10,585 bases of DNA from CABHOJ01 sp965649545. GTDB lineage: Bacteria > Pseudomonadota > Gammaproteobacteria > Burkholderiales > Methylophilaceae. Position numbers and translations under genes: made by a program. Where the stretch lies: the NCBI GenBank assembly GCA_965649545.1, contig CBFGLF010000061.1, forward strand, positions 1 to 10,585, given 5' to 3'. Positions 1 through 5,456 of the stretch are shown here, piece by piece (within the stretch, counting starts at the first letter, position 1; the number at the start of each line of letters is the position of its first letter). The notes under the pieces were generated by a model. It was not told where the DNA came from. It was given only the letters and a program-made list of their open reading frames with translations, and searched no databases.

Positions 1-651
1 GGCAGTTTCGTGCCGGCAGACAGCGCGCGTTTCGGTCCTGTCGATCGGATATTCACCCGCATCGGCGCCTCCGACGACCTGGCCGGCGGACGTTCCACCT
101 TCATGGTAGAGATGACCGAAACGGCCAACATCCTGCACAACGCATCGCCGAACAGTCTGGTCTTGCTGGACGAGATCGGTCGTGGGACATCGACGTTCGA
201 CGGACTTTCCCTGGCATGGGCGGTCGCCAAGCAGCTGCTGGAAAAGAATCGCAGCTACACCTTGTTCGCCACCCATTACTTCGAGTTGACGCGCCTGGTC
301 GACGATTTTAAACAGGCGGCCAATGTGCACCTCGATGCGGTCGAGCACGGGCAGGGCATCGTCTTCCTGCATCGTGTCGAGGATGGCCCGGCCAGCCAGA
401 GTTATGGCTTGCAGGTGGCGCAGCTTGCCGGTATCCCGAAATCCGTGGTGGCCTCGGCCAAACGCAAGCTTGCTCAGCTGGAGCAGCAGAATCTCACTGC
501 CGGGCCGCAAACCGATATGTTCGTGCAGCCAGCCCTCGAGCCGGCGCCAGCCGAGCATCCTGTCCTGGATGTGCTGGAAACCATGGATCCCGACGACCTG
601 ACGCCCAAGCAGGCGCTGGAAGCGCTCTATAAACTCAAGGGATTGTTGTAG
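1..651 (+). CDS. mutS: DNA mismatch repair protein MutS, C-terminal part (5' end outside the window)
   Basis: MutS binds base mismatches and small loops and, with ATP, recruits MutL to start methyl-directed or nick-directed repair. The reading frame is open from base 1, so the protein starts left of the window. What is present is the end of the ATPase domain and the tail. It begins with GSFVPA, which in MutS lies shortly after the Walker A loop. Next come the RSTFMVEMTETANILHN segment (about 91-138), the Walker B and D-loop LLDEIGRGTST (about 163-196) and the ATPase histidine region LFATHYFELT (about 263-292). The last 22 residues, ending in LTPKQALEALYKLKGLL, match the MutS C-terminal oligomerisation helix. 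There is no frameshift, and the stop is TAG at 649-651. The Walker A lysine cannot be seen. It converges on the skp-like gene, 57 nt away. Confidence 0.98.
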   Translation, partial: GSFVPADSARFGPVDRIFTRIGASDDLAGGRSTFMVEMTETANILHNASPNSLVLLDEIGRGTSTFDGLSLAWAVAKQLLEKNRSYTLFATHYFELTRLVDDFKQAANVHLDAVEHGQGIVFLHRVEDGPASQSYGLQVAQLAGIPKSVVASAKRKLAQLEQQNLTAGPQTDMFVQPALEPAPAEHPVLDVLETMDPDDLTPKQALEALYKLKGLL

Positions 652-667
652 GGGGAGGGCTAAGGGT

Positions 668-700
668 GGCTGTAGAGGCCGGTATCCGGCCGCCACAGCC
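668..700. terminator. GC-rich nested hairpin between convergent genes (terminator or REP-like)
   Basis: The outer arms GGCTGT (668-673) and ACAGCC (695-700) enclose inner arms GGCCGG (677-682) and CCGGCC (686-691) with a TAT loop. The stem is strong and sits between the stop codons of mutS and the skp-like gene, where a terminator is expected. There is no T-run on either strand, so it is not a classical intrinsic terminator. The GTAG at 672-675 just before the inner hairpin resembles the layout of REP elements. Confidence 0.45.
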
Positions 701-708
701 GTTAGGAA

Positions 709-1200
709 TTACTTGATGGCCTTGATCACCTTGTCGGTGATGTCGGCTTTCTTGCCGGCATAGGCGGCGTTGCCATAGAGCACGAGGTCATAGCCTTCCG
801 CGACGGCGACGGCGTTCACAGCCTTGTTGACGCGATCCTGTAACTTGGCCTTCTCTTCGTTCTTGCGCATCTCGAAATCTTCCGCCAGCTCACGTTCCTT
901 GCGTTGCAGGTCCAGACGCTGATTGGAGATCTCCTGGTTCTTGGCGCGGCGGTCGGCTTCCGACATGGTCAGGGAATCCTTGTCCAGCGCGGTGGCTTTA
1001 TCTTCTACCAGCTTCTTCTGGCGATTCAACTCGGCTGAACGGGTGCTGAATTCCTTTTGCAGCTTCTTGCCGACCTCGAGCGATGCGGGCGATTGCATGA
1101 TGTTCTGGATCTGTACATAACCGATCTTGGTCTCTGCTATGGCGAATGGCGCGGCAGATAGCAGGGCTAGTAACAGGGAACAGCGTAACAGCTTGATCAA
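709..1200 (-). CDS. skp: Skp/OmpH-family periplasmic chaperone
   Basis: Skp holds unfolded outer-membrane proteins in the periplasm on their way to the BAM complex, as a trimer with coiled-coil arms. The 163-residue product has a signal peptide with likely cleavage after AIA (residue 22). It then has the family's N-terminal strand KIGYVQIQNIMQSPA (about 25-39), a long charged Lys/Glu/Arg-rich helical region (about 42-125) that forms the arms, and a C-terminal strand-helix YDLVLYGNAAYAG. Length is normal for the family. The start is TTG at 1198-1200, chosen because AGGAG (plus-strand 1208-1212) lies 7 nt upstream and no in-frame ATG fits. In many proteobacteria skp sits next to bamA and lpxD. 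Here it stands alone between mutS and bcp-slyD, so it could be a second OmpH paralogue. The family is sure, the exact orthology less so. Confidence 0.9.
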   Translation of the reverse strand: MIKLLRCSLLLALLSAAPFAIAETKIGYVQIQNIMQSPASLEVGKKLQKEFSTRSAELNRQKKLVEDKATALDKDSLTMSEADRRAKNQEISNQRLDLQRKERELAEDFEMRKNEEKAKLQDRVNKAVNAVAVAEGYDLVLYGNAAYAGKKADITDKVIKAIK

Positions 1201-1219
1201 CGGACTTCTCCTCTCAATG

Positions 1220-1258
1220 TTGCAGGCTAATTATGGCCTGCAATCATGTGGACGCCAA
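1220..1258 (-). promoter_or_regulatory. Candidate sigma70 promoter of the skp-like gene, with a dyad over the -10
   Basis: On the minus strand a -35 candidate TTGGCG (plus 1253-1258) and a -10 candidate CATAAT (plus 1230-1235) are 17 nt apart. This gives a start near 1223 and a leader of about 22 nt containing the AGGAG site. A perfect 8-bp inverted repeat, TTGCAGGC (1220-1227) and GCCTGCAA (1236-1243), has the -10 hexamer inside its 8-nt spacer. It may be an operator or a leader hairpin. It was judged by eye only. Confidence 0.4.
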
Positions 1259-1327
1259 ATTCCTTATGATTATTTGAACAGCGTGGAATCGGCGGTTAAC
1301 GAAAACTTATACCAATCAGTCACATAA

Positions 1328-1358
1328 AACAAAAGCACCAGCCTGCGGTGCTTTTGTT
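1328..1358. terminator. Bidirectional intrinsic terminator downstream of the SlyD-type gene
   Basis: A perfect 12-bp stem, AACAAAAGCACC (1328-1339) with GGTGCTTTTGTT (1347-1358), closes a 7-nt loop. Read on the minus strand, it lies 14 nt past the stop at 1373 and is followed by a T-rich tract (TTTTGTTTTATG). It therefore ends the bcp-slyD transcript before the skp-like gene. The A-tract on the other side lets it work in both directions. Confidence 0.85.
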
Positions 1359-1372
1359 CGATCGGTCAACGA

Positions 1373-1852
1373 TCAGTGATGGTGCCCGCCATGGCCATGT
1401 ACATGACCATGTTCGACTTCTTCCTTGCCTGCGGAGCGCACCCCGGTGACCGTGGCCTTGAACAAGACGCGCTCGCCAGCCCAGGGGTGGTTGCCGTCAA
1501 CGACGACTTTGCCGTCATCGATGTTGGTGATGGTGTAAAGGATCACATCGCCGGTGTCGTCTTCCCCTTCGAATTGCATGCCGACTTTGAGGTCCTTGGT
1601 CGGGAAGGCGGCGATCGGTTCGATCTGCACCAGTTCTTCATCATAATCACCGAAGGCATCGGCAGGTTCGAGCGTGATCTCGACGGTATCGCCGACGGAT
1701 TTGCCATGCAACTCCTCCTCGACACGCGGGAAGATGTTGTCATAGCCGCCATGCAGATAGCTCACGGGCTCGGCACTCGATTCGAGCACGGTGCCTTCGC
1801 TGTCGCGGAGTTCATAAGTCATGGATACTACGGTGTTCATGGCGATTTGCAT
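1373..1852 (-). CDS. slyD: SlyD-type FKBP peptidyl-prolyl cis-trans isomerase with His-rich tail
   Basis: This is a cytosolic prolyl isomerase and chaperone; E. coli SlyD also delivers nickel to hydrogenase maturation. The 159-residue protein has the split FKBP domain (about 6-73, with SYLHGG and DAFGDYDEELVQ) interrupted by the insert-in-flap chaperone domain (about 74-130). That insert includes the diagnostic VVVDGNHPWAG. The C-terminus ends EHGHVHGHGGHHH, with seven histidines in the last 12 residues, a likely Ni or Zn site. E. coli SlyD has a much longer Cys/His tail; here it is short and has no Cys. There is no signal peptide. The ATG at 1850-1852 has only a weak AGG upstream, and a second ATG four codons in (1838-1840) is an alternative. 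It follows bcp by 30 nt with no terminator between, so the two are probably cotranscribed. Confidence 0.93.
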   Translation of the reverse strand: MQIAMNTVVSMTYELRDSEGTVLESSAEPVSYLHGGYDNIFPRVEEELHGKSVGDTVEITLEPADAFGDYDEELVQIEPIAAFPTKDLKVGMQFEGEDDTGDVILYTITNIDDGKVVVDGNHPWAGERVLFKATVTGVRSAGKEEVEHGHVHGHGGHHH

Positions 1853-1882
1853 GATGGAGTTACCTATTTCAAAAAGTTGATT

Positions 1883-2344
1883 TTAAAGCGTCTTGACGAT
1901 ATCGAGGATCTCATGGGCATGCCCTTTGGCGACAACGCCATACTGGGCATGGCGGATGTGGCCCTCGGCATCGATCACGAAGGTCGATCGCACGATGCCC
2001 ATCTTGCGTACGCCATCCTTTTCCTTCTCTTGCCAGACGCCGTATTTTTCGCAGACCTTGCCATCGACATCGGCCAGCAGGTTGATCGCCAGGCCGTGCT
2101 TGTCGCGGAAAGCGGCATGGCTGAGACAATCATCCTTGCTGACGCCGAGGATCACCGTATTCTGCTTGATGAACTCATCCTCGAGGTCACTGAATTCGAT
2201 GGCTTCGACGGTGCAGCCCGGCGTGTCGTCCTTGGGATAGAAATACAGGATCACGTTCTTACCACGCAGCTTTGAGAGTTTCAGCATCTCCATGTCAGCA
2301 TCTGGCAGGGAGAAGTCGGGTGCGGTGGAACCGGGCTGTAGCAT
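1883..2344 (-). CDS. bcp: Thioredoxin-dependent peroxiredoxin, Bcp/PrxQ family
   Basis: Bcp reduces hydrogen peroxide and organic hydroperoxides in the cytosol, using a peroxidatic cysteine recycled by thioredoxin. The 153-residue form starts at ATG 2342-2344 and goes straight into the family N-terminus LQPGSTAPDFSLP. The active site DDTPGCTVEA puts the peroxidatic Cys at 44 with Thr41, and the partner Arg119 is in VRSTFVID. The +5 position, often the resolving Cys, is Ile49. Cys73 and Cys98 are the other cysteines, and Cys73 (KDDC) could resolve in the manner of PrxQ proteins whose second Cys lies in helix 3. A TTG at 2357-2359 would add five residues. Neither start has a clear ribosome binding site; the ATG was chosen from family length. 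It is divergent from the roxA-type gene and upstream of slyD. Confidence 0.93.
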   Translation of the reverse strand: MLQPGSTAPDFSLPDADMEMLKLSKLRGKNVILYFYPKDDTPGCTVEAIEFSDLEDEFIKQNTVILGVSKDDCLSHAAFRDKHGLAINLLADVDGKVCEKYGVWQEKEKDGVRKMGIVRSTFVIDAEGHIRHAQYGVVAKGHAHEILDIVKTL

Positions 2345-2374
2345 CAGGGGTGACTGCAAAATGGACTTGATTCG

Positions 2375-2404
2375 ATTCTAACCCATTTCTAAGACCAATT
2401 AGCA
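2375..2404 (-). promoter_or_regulatory. Weak candidate promoter of bcp in the divergent bcp/roxA gap
   Basis: The minus-strand hexamer TAGAAT (plus 2375-2380) is one mismatch from the -10 consensus. A TTGCTA lies 19 nt upstream (plus 2400-2405), which is longer than ideal. The predicted start near 2368 would leave about 24 nt before the ATG at 2344, which favours that ATG over the TTG at 2359. No convincing plus-strand promoter for the divergent gene was found. A TATGAT at 2411-2416 is too close to its start to serve a normal leader. Confidence 0.25.
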
Positions 2405-3580
2405 ATGCGCTATGATGCAGCCATGAAAAAAACACCTGGTGAAAGTACGGTCGAAAACGACGATGGACAGCTGCTCGGCGGGCTGACGCGGGAAGCCTTC
2501 CTGCGGGAATATTGGCAAAAGAAACCCTTGCTGGTGCGCGGCGCCATTCCCGGATTCGGGGGGCTGCTGAGTGCGGAGGAATTGGCCGGCTTGGCGTGTG
2601 AGGATGAGGTGCAATCCCGTCTTGTCCTCCACAAGAAAGGCCGGTGGATGCTGGAACATGGCCCCCTGGATGAAGCGCGCTTCGGCGCTCTGCCGGATAG
2701 AGACTGGACCTTGCTGGTGCAGGAGGTCAACCATCACCTGGAAGAGGCGGATGCCTTGCTGCAACGCTTCGATTTCATCCCGCATGCGCGCCTTGACGAT
2801 CTCATGGTGAGCTACGCACCCGATGGCGGCGGTGTCGGTCCGCATTTCGACTCCTACGACGTGTTCCTCTTGCAAGGGCAGGGCAAGCGATTGTGGCGTG
2901 TGAGCCAGCAAGCGGACCTGTCGCTGGTCGAGGGTGCCCCATTGCGTATCCTCAGCGATTTTCAAACGCAACAGGAATACCTGCTGGAAGCCGGCGATAT
3001 GCTCTACCTGCCGCCGCATGTCGCCCACTGGGGTATCGCGGTGGGGGATTGCATGACCTATTCCATCGGCTTCCGTGCGCCCAGCGCACAAGAGCTGGCC
3101 ACCCAGTTCCTTGGCTATCTGCAGGACAGGATCGATGTGCCCGGCATGTATGACGACCCCGATCTCGACTTGCAGTCACATCCCGCTGAGATCGGTGGAT
3201 CGATGGTTGCGCGCGTCTCGGAGATGCTCAACGCTATCCGCTGGCAGCATGCCGACGTGACGGAATTCCTCGGCCGATACCTCTCCGAACCCAAGGCGCA
3301 CGTAGTGTTCGACCCGCCACGCGCCATGACGCTGCCGACGTTTCAAAAGCGGCTACAGACCTCAGCGGTCAGGCTCGATAGCAAAAGCCGATTGCTGTTC
3401 CATGGCCATCGTTTCTACATGAACGGCGAATCGGTCGATGTCGCCGAACCTGAGCTGGCCGCCTTGACGGAACTGGCCGATCGTCGAAGCTTGCCGCCGC
3501 GTGCGTTTGCCGATATGGTTTTAGTGGAAAGGTTGCACAGTTGGTATTTGGCAGGCTATTTAAGATTCGGGCGGACCTGA
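2405..3580 (+). CDS. roxA: RoxA/YcfD-type cupin oxygenase (ribosomal protein L16 arginine hydroxylase)
   Basis: YcfD/RoxA is a JmjC-like Fe(II)/2-oxoglutarate oxygenase that hydroxylates an arginine of ribosomal protein L16. The 391-residue protein follows the E. coli enzyme throughout: FLREYWQKKPLLVRGA (about 32-47), then SYAPDGGGVGPHFDSYDVF holding the HxD metal ligands His147 and Asp149. The distal ligand His208 is in LPPHVAHWG, and TYSIGFRAP follows at about 218-226. The C-terminal part (about 250-391) corresponds to the dimerisation and winged-helix regions, including FYMNGE near 337-342. There is no signal peptide. ATG 2405 was kept because a weak AAGA lies upstream; ATG 2423 (followed by AAAAAA) would remove six residues. 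It is the first gene of a three-gene unit. Substrate assignment rests on the close match, not on anything local. Confidence 0.92.
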   Translation: MRYDAAMKKTPGESTVENDDGQLLGGLTREAFLREYWQKKPLLVRGAIPGFGGLLSAEELAGLACEDEVQSRLVLHKKGRWMLEHGPLDEARFGALPDRDWTLLVQEVNHHLEEADALLQRFDFIPHARLDDLMVSYAPDGGGVGPHFDSYDVFLLQGQGKRLWRVSQQADLSLVEGAPLRILSDFQTQQEYLLEAGDMLYLPPHVAHWGIAVGDCMTYSIGFRAPSAQELATQFLGYLQDRIDVPGMYDDPDLDLQSHPAEIGGSMVARVSEMLNAIRWQHADVTEFLGRYLSEPKAHVVFDPPRAMTLPTFQKRLQTSAVRLDSKSRLLFHGHRFYMNGESVDVAEPELAALTELADRRSLPPRAFADMVLVERLHSWYLAGYLRFGRT

Positions 3581-3583
3581 ACC

Positions 3584-4087
3584 ATGGCGGAAACCCTATA
3601 CGATGCACTGGTCCCGGACACCATCATCTTCGGTGAAGGGCTATACAACGCGGCTACGGACCTGCTGATCGGCATGGCGGAACGCGAGCTGCTGATCTTC
3701 GACCAGGACCTCGCCAAGGGCGACTATGCGAGTGTCAGCCGCTTCGAGCGACTGCAGGCGTTCCTCGGCAAAGATCCGCAGAATCGACTCGTCATGGTGC
3801 TGCACGAGACCGAGCAGCTTCCAAGACGCTGCCCGCGACTGTTCGACCTGTTGAAGACCTACGGCCATGCCATGACCATCTATGAAACCAACGATCAAGC
3901 CAAGGTCGCCAAGGACAGCTTCATCCTCGCTGACAAGCAGCACTATCTGCGGCGCTTCCATGCCGATCAGCCGAGGTTCCGCTATGCCAGCGATGACATG
4001 GAAACGGTGAATATGCTCACCATGCGTTTCGACGAGCTGCTGGAAGCGACTTCCCACACGCTCAGCAGCGGAAAACTGGGGTTATGA
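3584..4087 (+). CDS. Conserved protein of unknown function downstream of roxA
   Basis: This is a 167-residue soluble protein without a signal peptide or membrane segment. I recall a domain of unknown function that follows this cupin gene in Betaproteobacteria (possibly DUF7931), but I cannot assign a role. The order of secondary structure looks alternating alpha/beta: an N-terminal region with IIFGEGLYNAATDLLIGMAE, a strand ELLIFDQDL (about 35-43), a helix SRFERLQAFLG, a strand NRLVMVLHE (about 67-75), then a strand MTIYETNDQAK (about 97-107). FILADKQHYLRRFHADQPRFRY (about 113-134) is rich in His and Arg. The E-x-x-D/H-x-R pattern resembles a degenerate phospholipase D-like fold, with no HxK motif visible. 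It starts 3 nt after the roxA stop and its own stop overlaps the next start. Confidence 0.8.
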   Translation: MAETLYDALVPDTIIFGEGLYNAATDLLIGMAERELLIFDQDLAKGDYASVSRFERLQAFLGKDPQNRLVMVLHETEQLPRRCPRLFDLLKTYGHAMTIYETNDQAKVAKDSFILADKQHYLRRFHADQPRFRYASDDMETVNMLTMRFDELLEATSHTLSSGKLGL

Positions 4088-4902
4088 TGCGTCGTCGCTT
4101 ATGGCTGTTGCTGTTTCTGTTGTGCCTGAGCCACGCAGTCCAGGCGGCGACGCAATTCAAGATGTTCACGTTGCAATATCGCTTCGCCCAGGATGTGTTG
4201 CCGGTGATCGAATCCATGGTCGGACCGGACGGCAAGGTCAGCGCGCTCGATAACCATCTTATGATCACGGCGACGCCAGACCAGTTGGCGGCGATCGAAC
4301 AGGTGCTGGCCAAACTGGATGTGGCCAGGAAGACCATGCGCATCACCGTGAGTCATGATGACATGCTGGATTCCGAACGTTCGGCCGTCGGCGCCCGTGG
4401 GCAAGGACGTGTCGGCGATGTGACGGTAGGGGTCGGCGCTCCGCGACCATCAAGGGAGAACGGCATCGATGTGGAGATCGATCAGGGTAGCCGTCGTTAC
4501 ACTGCGAGCGGGTCGCAGTTCGTCAGTGTCACGGAGGGCGAGCAGGCGTTCATCCGTGTCGGACAATCGGTGCCGTATACGCAGCAATGGATATCGCTGA
4601 CACAGCGGCATATCCATATCCAGCAAGGTACCCAATTCCAGGACATCACCACCGGTTTCGCCGTACGTCCCCGTGCGATCGGCCAGGAAGTCGAGCTGCA
4701 GATCATGCCGCGGATCGCCAGGCCAGGTGTCGGCGGTGTCGTTGACTTCCAGGATCTGCAGACGACAGTCCGTGTCTTGCCGGGGCAATGGTTCGATCTT
4801 GGAGGCACGATGCAAACGCGGGATGAGGTGAGTCGAACGATCCTCAACCAACGATCGTCGAGCGGCGAACGCCAACAAAAACTCATGATCCGGGTCGACT
4901 GA
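4084..4902 (+). CDS. Exported short secretin-like protein
   Basis: The 272-residue product has a signal peptide (positive MMRRR, hydrophobic run, cleavage after VQA at about residue 21). Next is an N1/NolW-like ring domain (about 23-85: FKMFTLQYRFAQDVLPVI, then LMITATPDQLAAIEQVLAKLDV), as in type II, III and IV pilus secretins. A Gly-rich variable linker (about 95-140) follows. The C-terminal part (about 143-272: SVTEGEQAFIRVGQSVPYTQQ, VELQIMPRI, QTTVRVLPGQWFDLGG) resembles the start and end of the secretin barrel. Full secretins exceed 450 residues with N0, several N rings and a gated barrel. The N0 domain is absent here and the barrel is too short for a channel. There is no lipobox. The ATG at 4084 overlaps the upstream stop (ATGA), implying translational coupling. 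No pilus or secretion genes are adjacent. The role is unknown; a periplasmic partner of a secretin is one possibility. Confidence 0.75.
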   Translation: MMRRRLWLLLFLLCLSHAVQAATQFKMFTLQYRFAQDVLPVIESMVGPDGKVSALDNHLMITATPDQLAAIEQVLAKLDVARKTMRITVSHDDMLDSERSAVGARGQGRVGDVTVGVGAPRPSRENGIDVEIDQGSRRYTASGSQFVSVTEGEQAFIRVGQSVPYTQQWISLTQRHIHIQQGTQFQDITTGFAVRPRAIGQEVELQIMPRIARPGVGGVVDFQDLQTTVRVLPGQWFDLGGTMQTRDEVSRTILNQRSSSGERQQKLMIRVD

Positions 4903-5095
4903 TTTCTGGATAAAAATCGTTTTCCGGCCAAAGTCGACGACGCCAGGTTCTTTTCTTATAAAACAAGCCGCAAACCCGCAAAAAACAGTGGTATTTTTTT
5001 TTCTAGCTGTGTAGAATTTTTGCACCCGGCTTGTTTAATTACAATCACTAGCCGTAACTGGTTTAATTCATCGTCTACACGTTAAGGGATACAAA
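4903..5095 (+). promoter_or_regulatory. AT-rich upstream region of the small lipoprotein gene
   Basis: This gap is clearly more AT-rich than its surroundings. A6 (4980-4985) and T9 (4994-5002) can pair as a weak A:T hairpin ending in a T-tract, which could terminate the upstream unit. -10-like hexamers TAGAAT (5012-5017) and TACAAT (5040-5045) are present, but neither has a good -35 at 16-18 nt. GTTTAATT occurs twice (5033-5040 and 5061-5068), 28 bp apart. A good ribosome binding site, AAGGG, lies 7 nt before the ATG at 5096. Confidence 0.4.
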
Positions 5096-5308
5096 ATGAC
5101 TCGTTCCGCTCTGCTTGCCGCTCTGCTCGCACTTGCACTGACCGCTTGTGGTCAAAAAGAAGAAGCTCCTGCTGAAGCTCCTGCTGCTGAAGCACCAGCT
5201 GCACCAGCTGAAGCTCCTGCTGCTGACGCTGCTCCAGCTGAAGCCGCACCAGCTGAAGCTGCACCTGCTGAAGCCGCTCCTGCTGCTCCAGCTGAAGAAG
5301 CTAAGTAA
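5096..5308 (+). CDS. Small Ala/Pro/Glu-rich lipoprotein
   Basis: The 70-residue protein has a lipoprotein signal peptide with lipobox LTAC and lipidated Cys18. Gly at +2 means no Asp retention signal, so under the E. coli Lol rule it would be sorted to the outer membrane. The mature chain is GQKEE followed by a low-complexity tail made almost only of Ala, Pro and Glu, including three tandem PAEAA units at residues 47-61. In all, 33 of 70 residues are Ala. Such tails are usually extended and flexible, and may span the periplasm or contact peptidoglycan. Ala codons are 24 GCT, 6 GCA, 3 GCC and no GCG, unlike the GCC/GCG-rich neighbours, which suggests selection for high expression. It has its own AAGGG site and strong terminator, so it is probably monocistronic. 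Specific function is unknown. Confidence 0.85.
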   Translation: MTRSALLAALLALALTACGQKEEAPAEAPAAEAPAAPAEAPAADAAPAEAAPAEAAPAEAAPAAPAEEAK

Positions 5309-5330
5309 TCCACTAGCCTAGACAGCTAGC

Positions 5331-5367
5331 AAACAAAAAGCCGACCTTGTGTCGGCTTTTTGTTTTT
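5331..5367. terminator. Strong bidirectional intrinsic terminator
   Basis: A perfect 15-bp stem pairs AAACAAAAAGCCGAC (5331-5345) with GTCGGCTTTTTGTTT (5351-5365) around a CTTGT loop, followed by more T to 5367. It ends the small lipoprotein transcript 22 nt past its stop. The A-rich left arm gives a T-tract on the minus strand too, so it can also stop the convergent dapA-bamC-MBL transcript. A small CTAGC/GCTAG hairpin (5313-5329) lies just before it. Confidence 0.92.
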
Positions 5368-5456
5368 CTATCGATTGGCTCTAGAGGATCGGCTCCAGAG
5401 GGCTCGACTTGATCGCTCATTGCACCAGCGGTGGTTATGGGGCAGTGAGAAAGGGC

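Noticed and set aside
1376..2275. A 299-codon open frame on the plus strand across slyD and bcp
   Set aside because: It lies antisense to two clear conserved genes, has no family-like sequence, and arises because the GC-rich codons of those genes leave the reverse frame open.
5082..5264. A Gln/Leu-rich 60-codon frame opposite the small lipoprotein
   Set aside because: Its composition is just the reverse reading of the GCT/GAA/CCT repeats; the plus-strand frame has a lipobox, ribosome binding site and terminator.
5158..5300. The repeated GCTGAAGCTCCTGCT-like pattern as a repeat array or CRISPR
   Set aside because: The repeats are short, imperfect and in codon phase, coding for an Ala/Pro/Glu tail; there are no spacers.
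5377..5401. Direct repeat GGCTCTAGAGG / GGCTCCAGAGG after the terminator
   Set aside because: Only two short imperfect copies in a short convergent gap, with no promoter or gene for them to serve.
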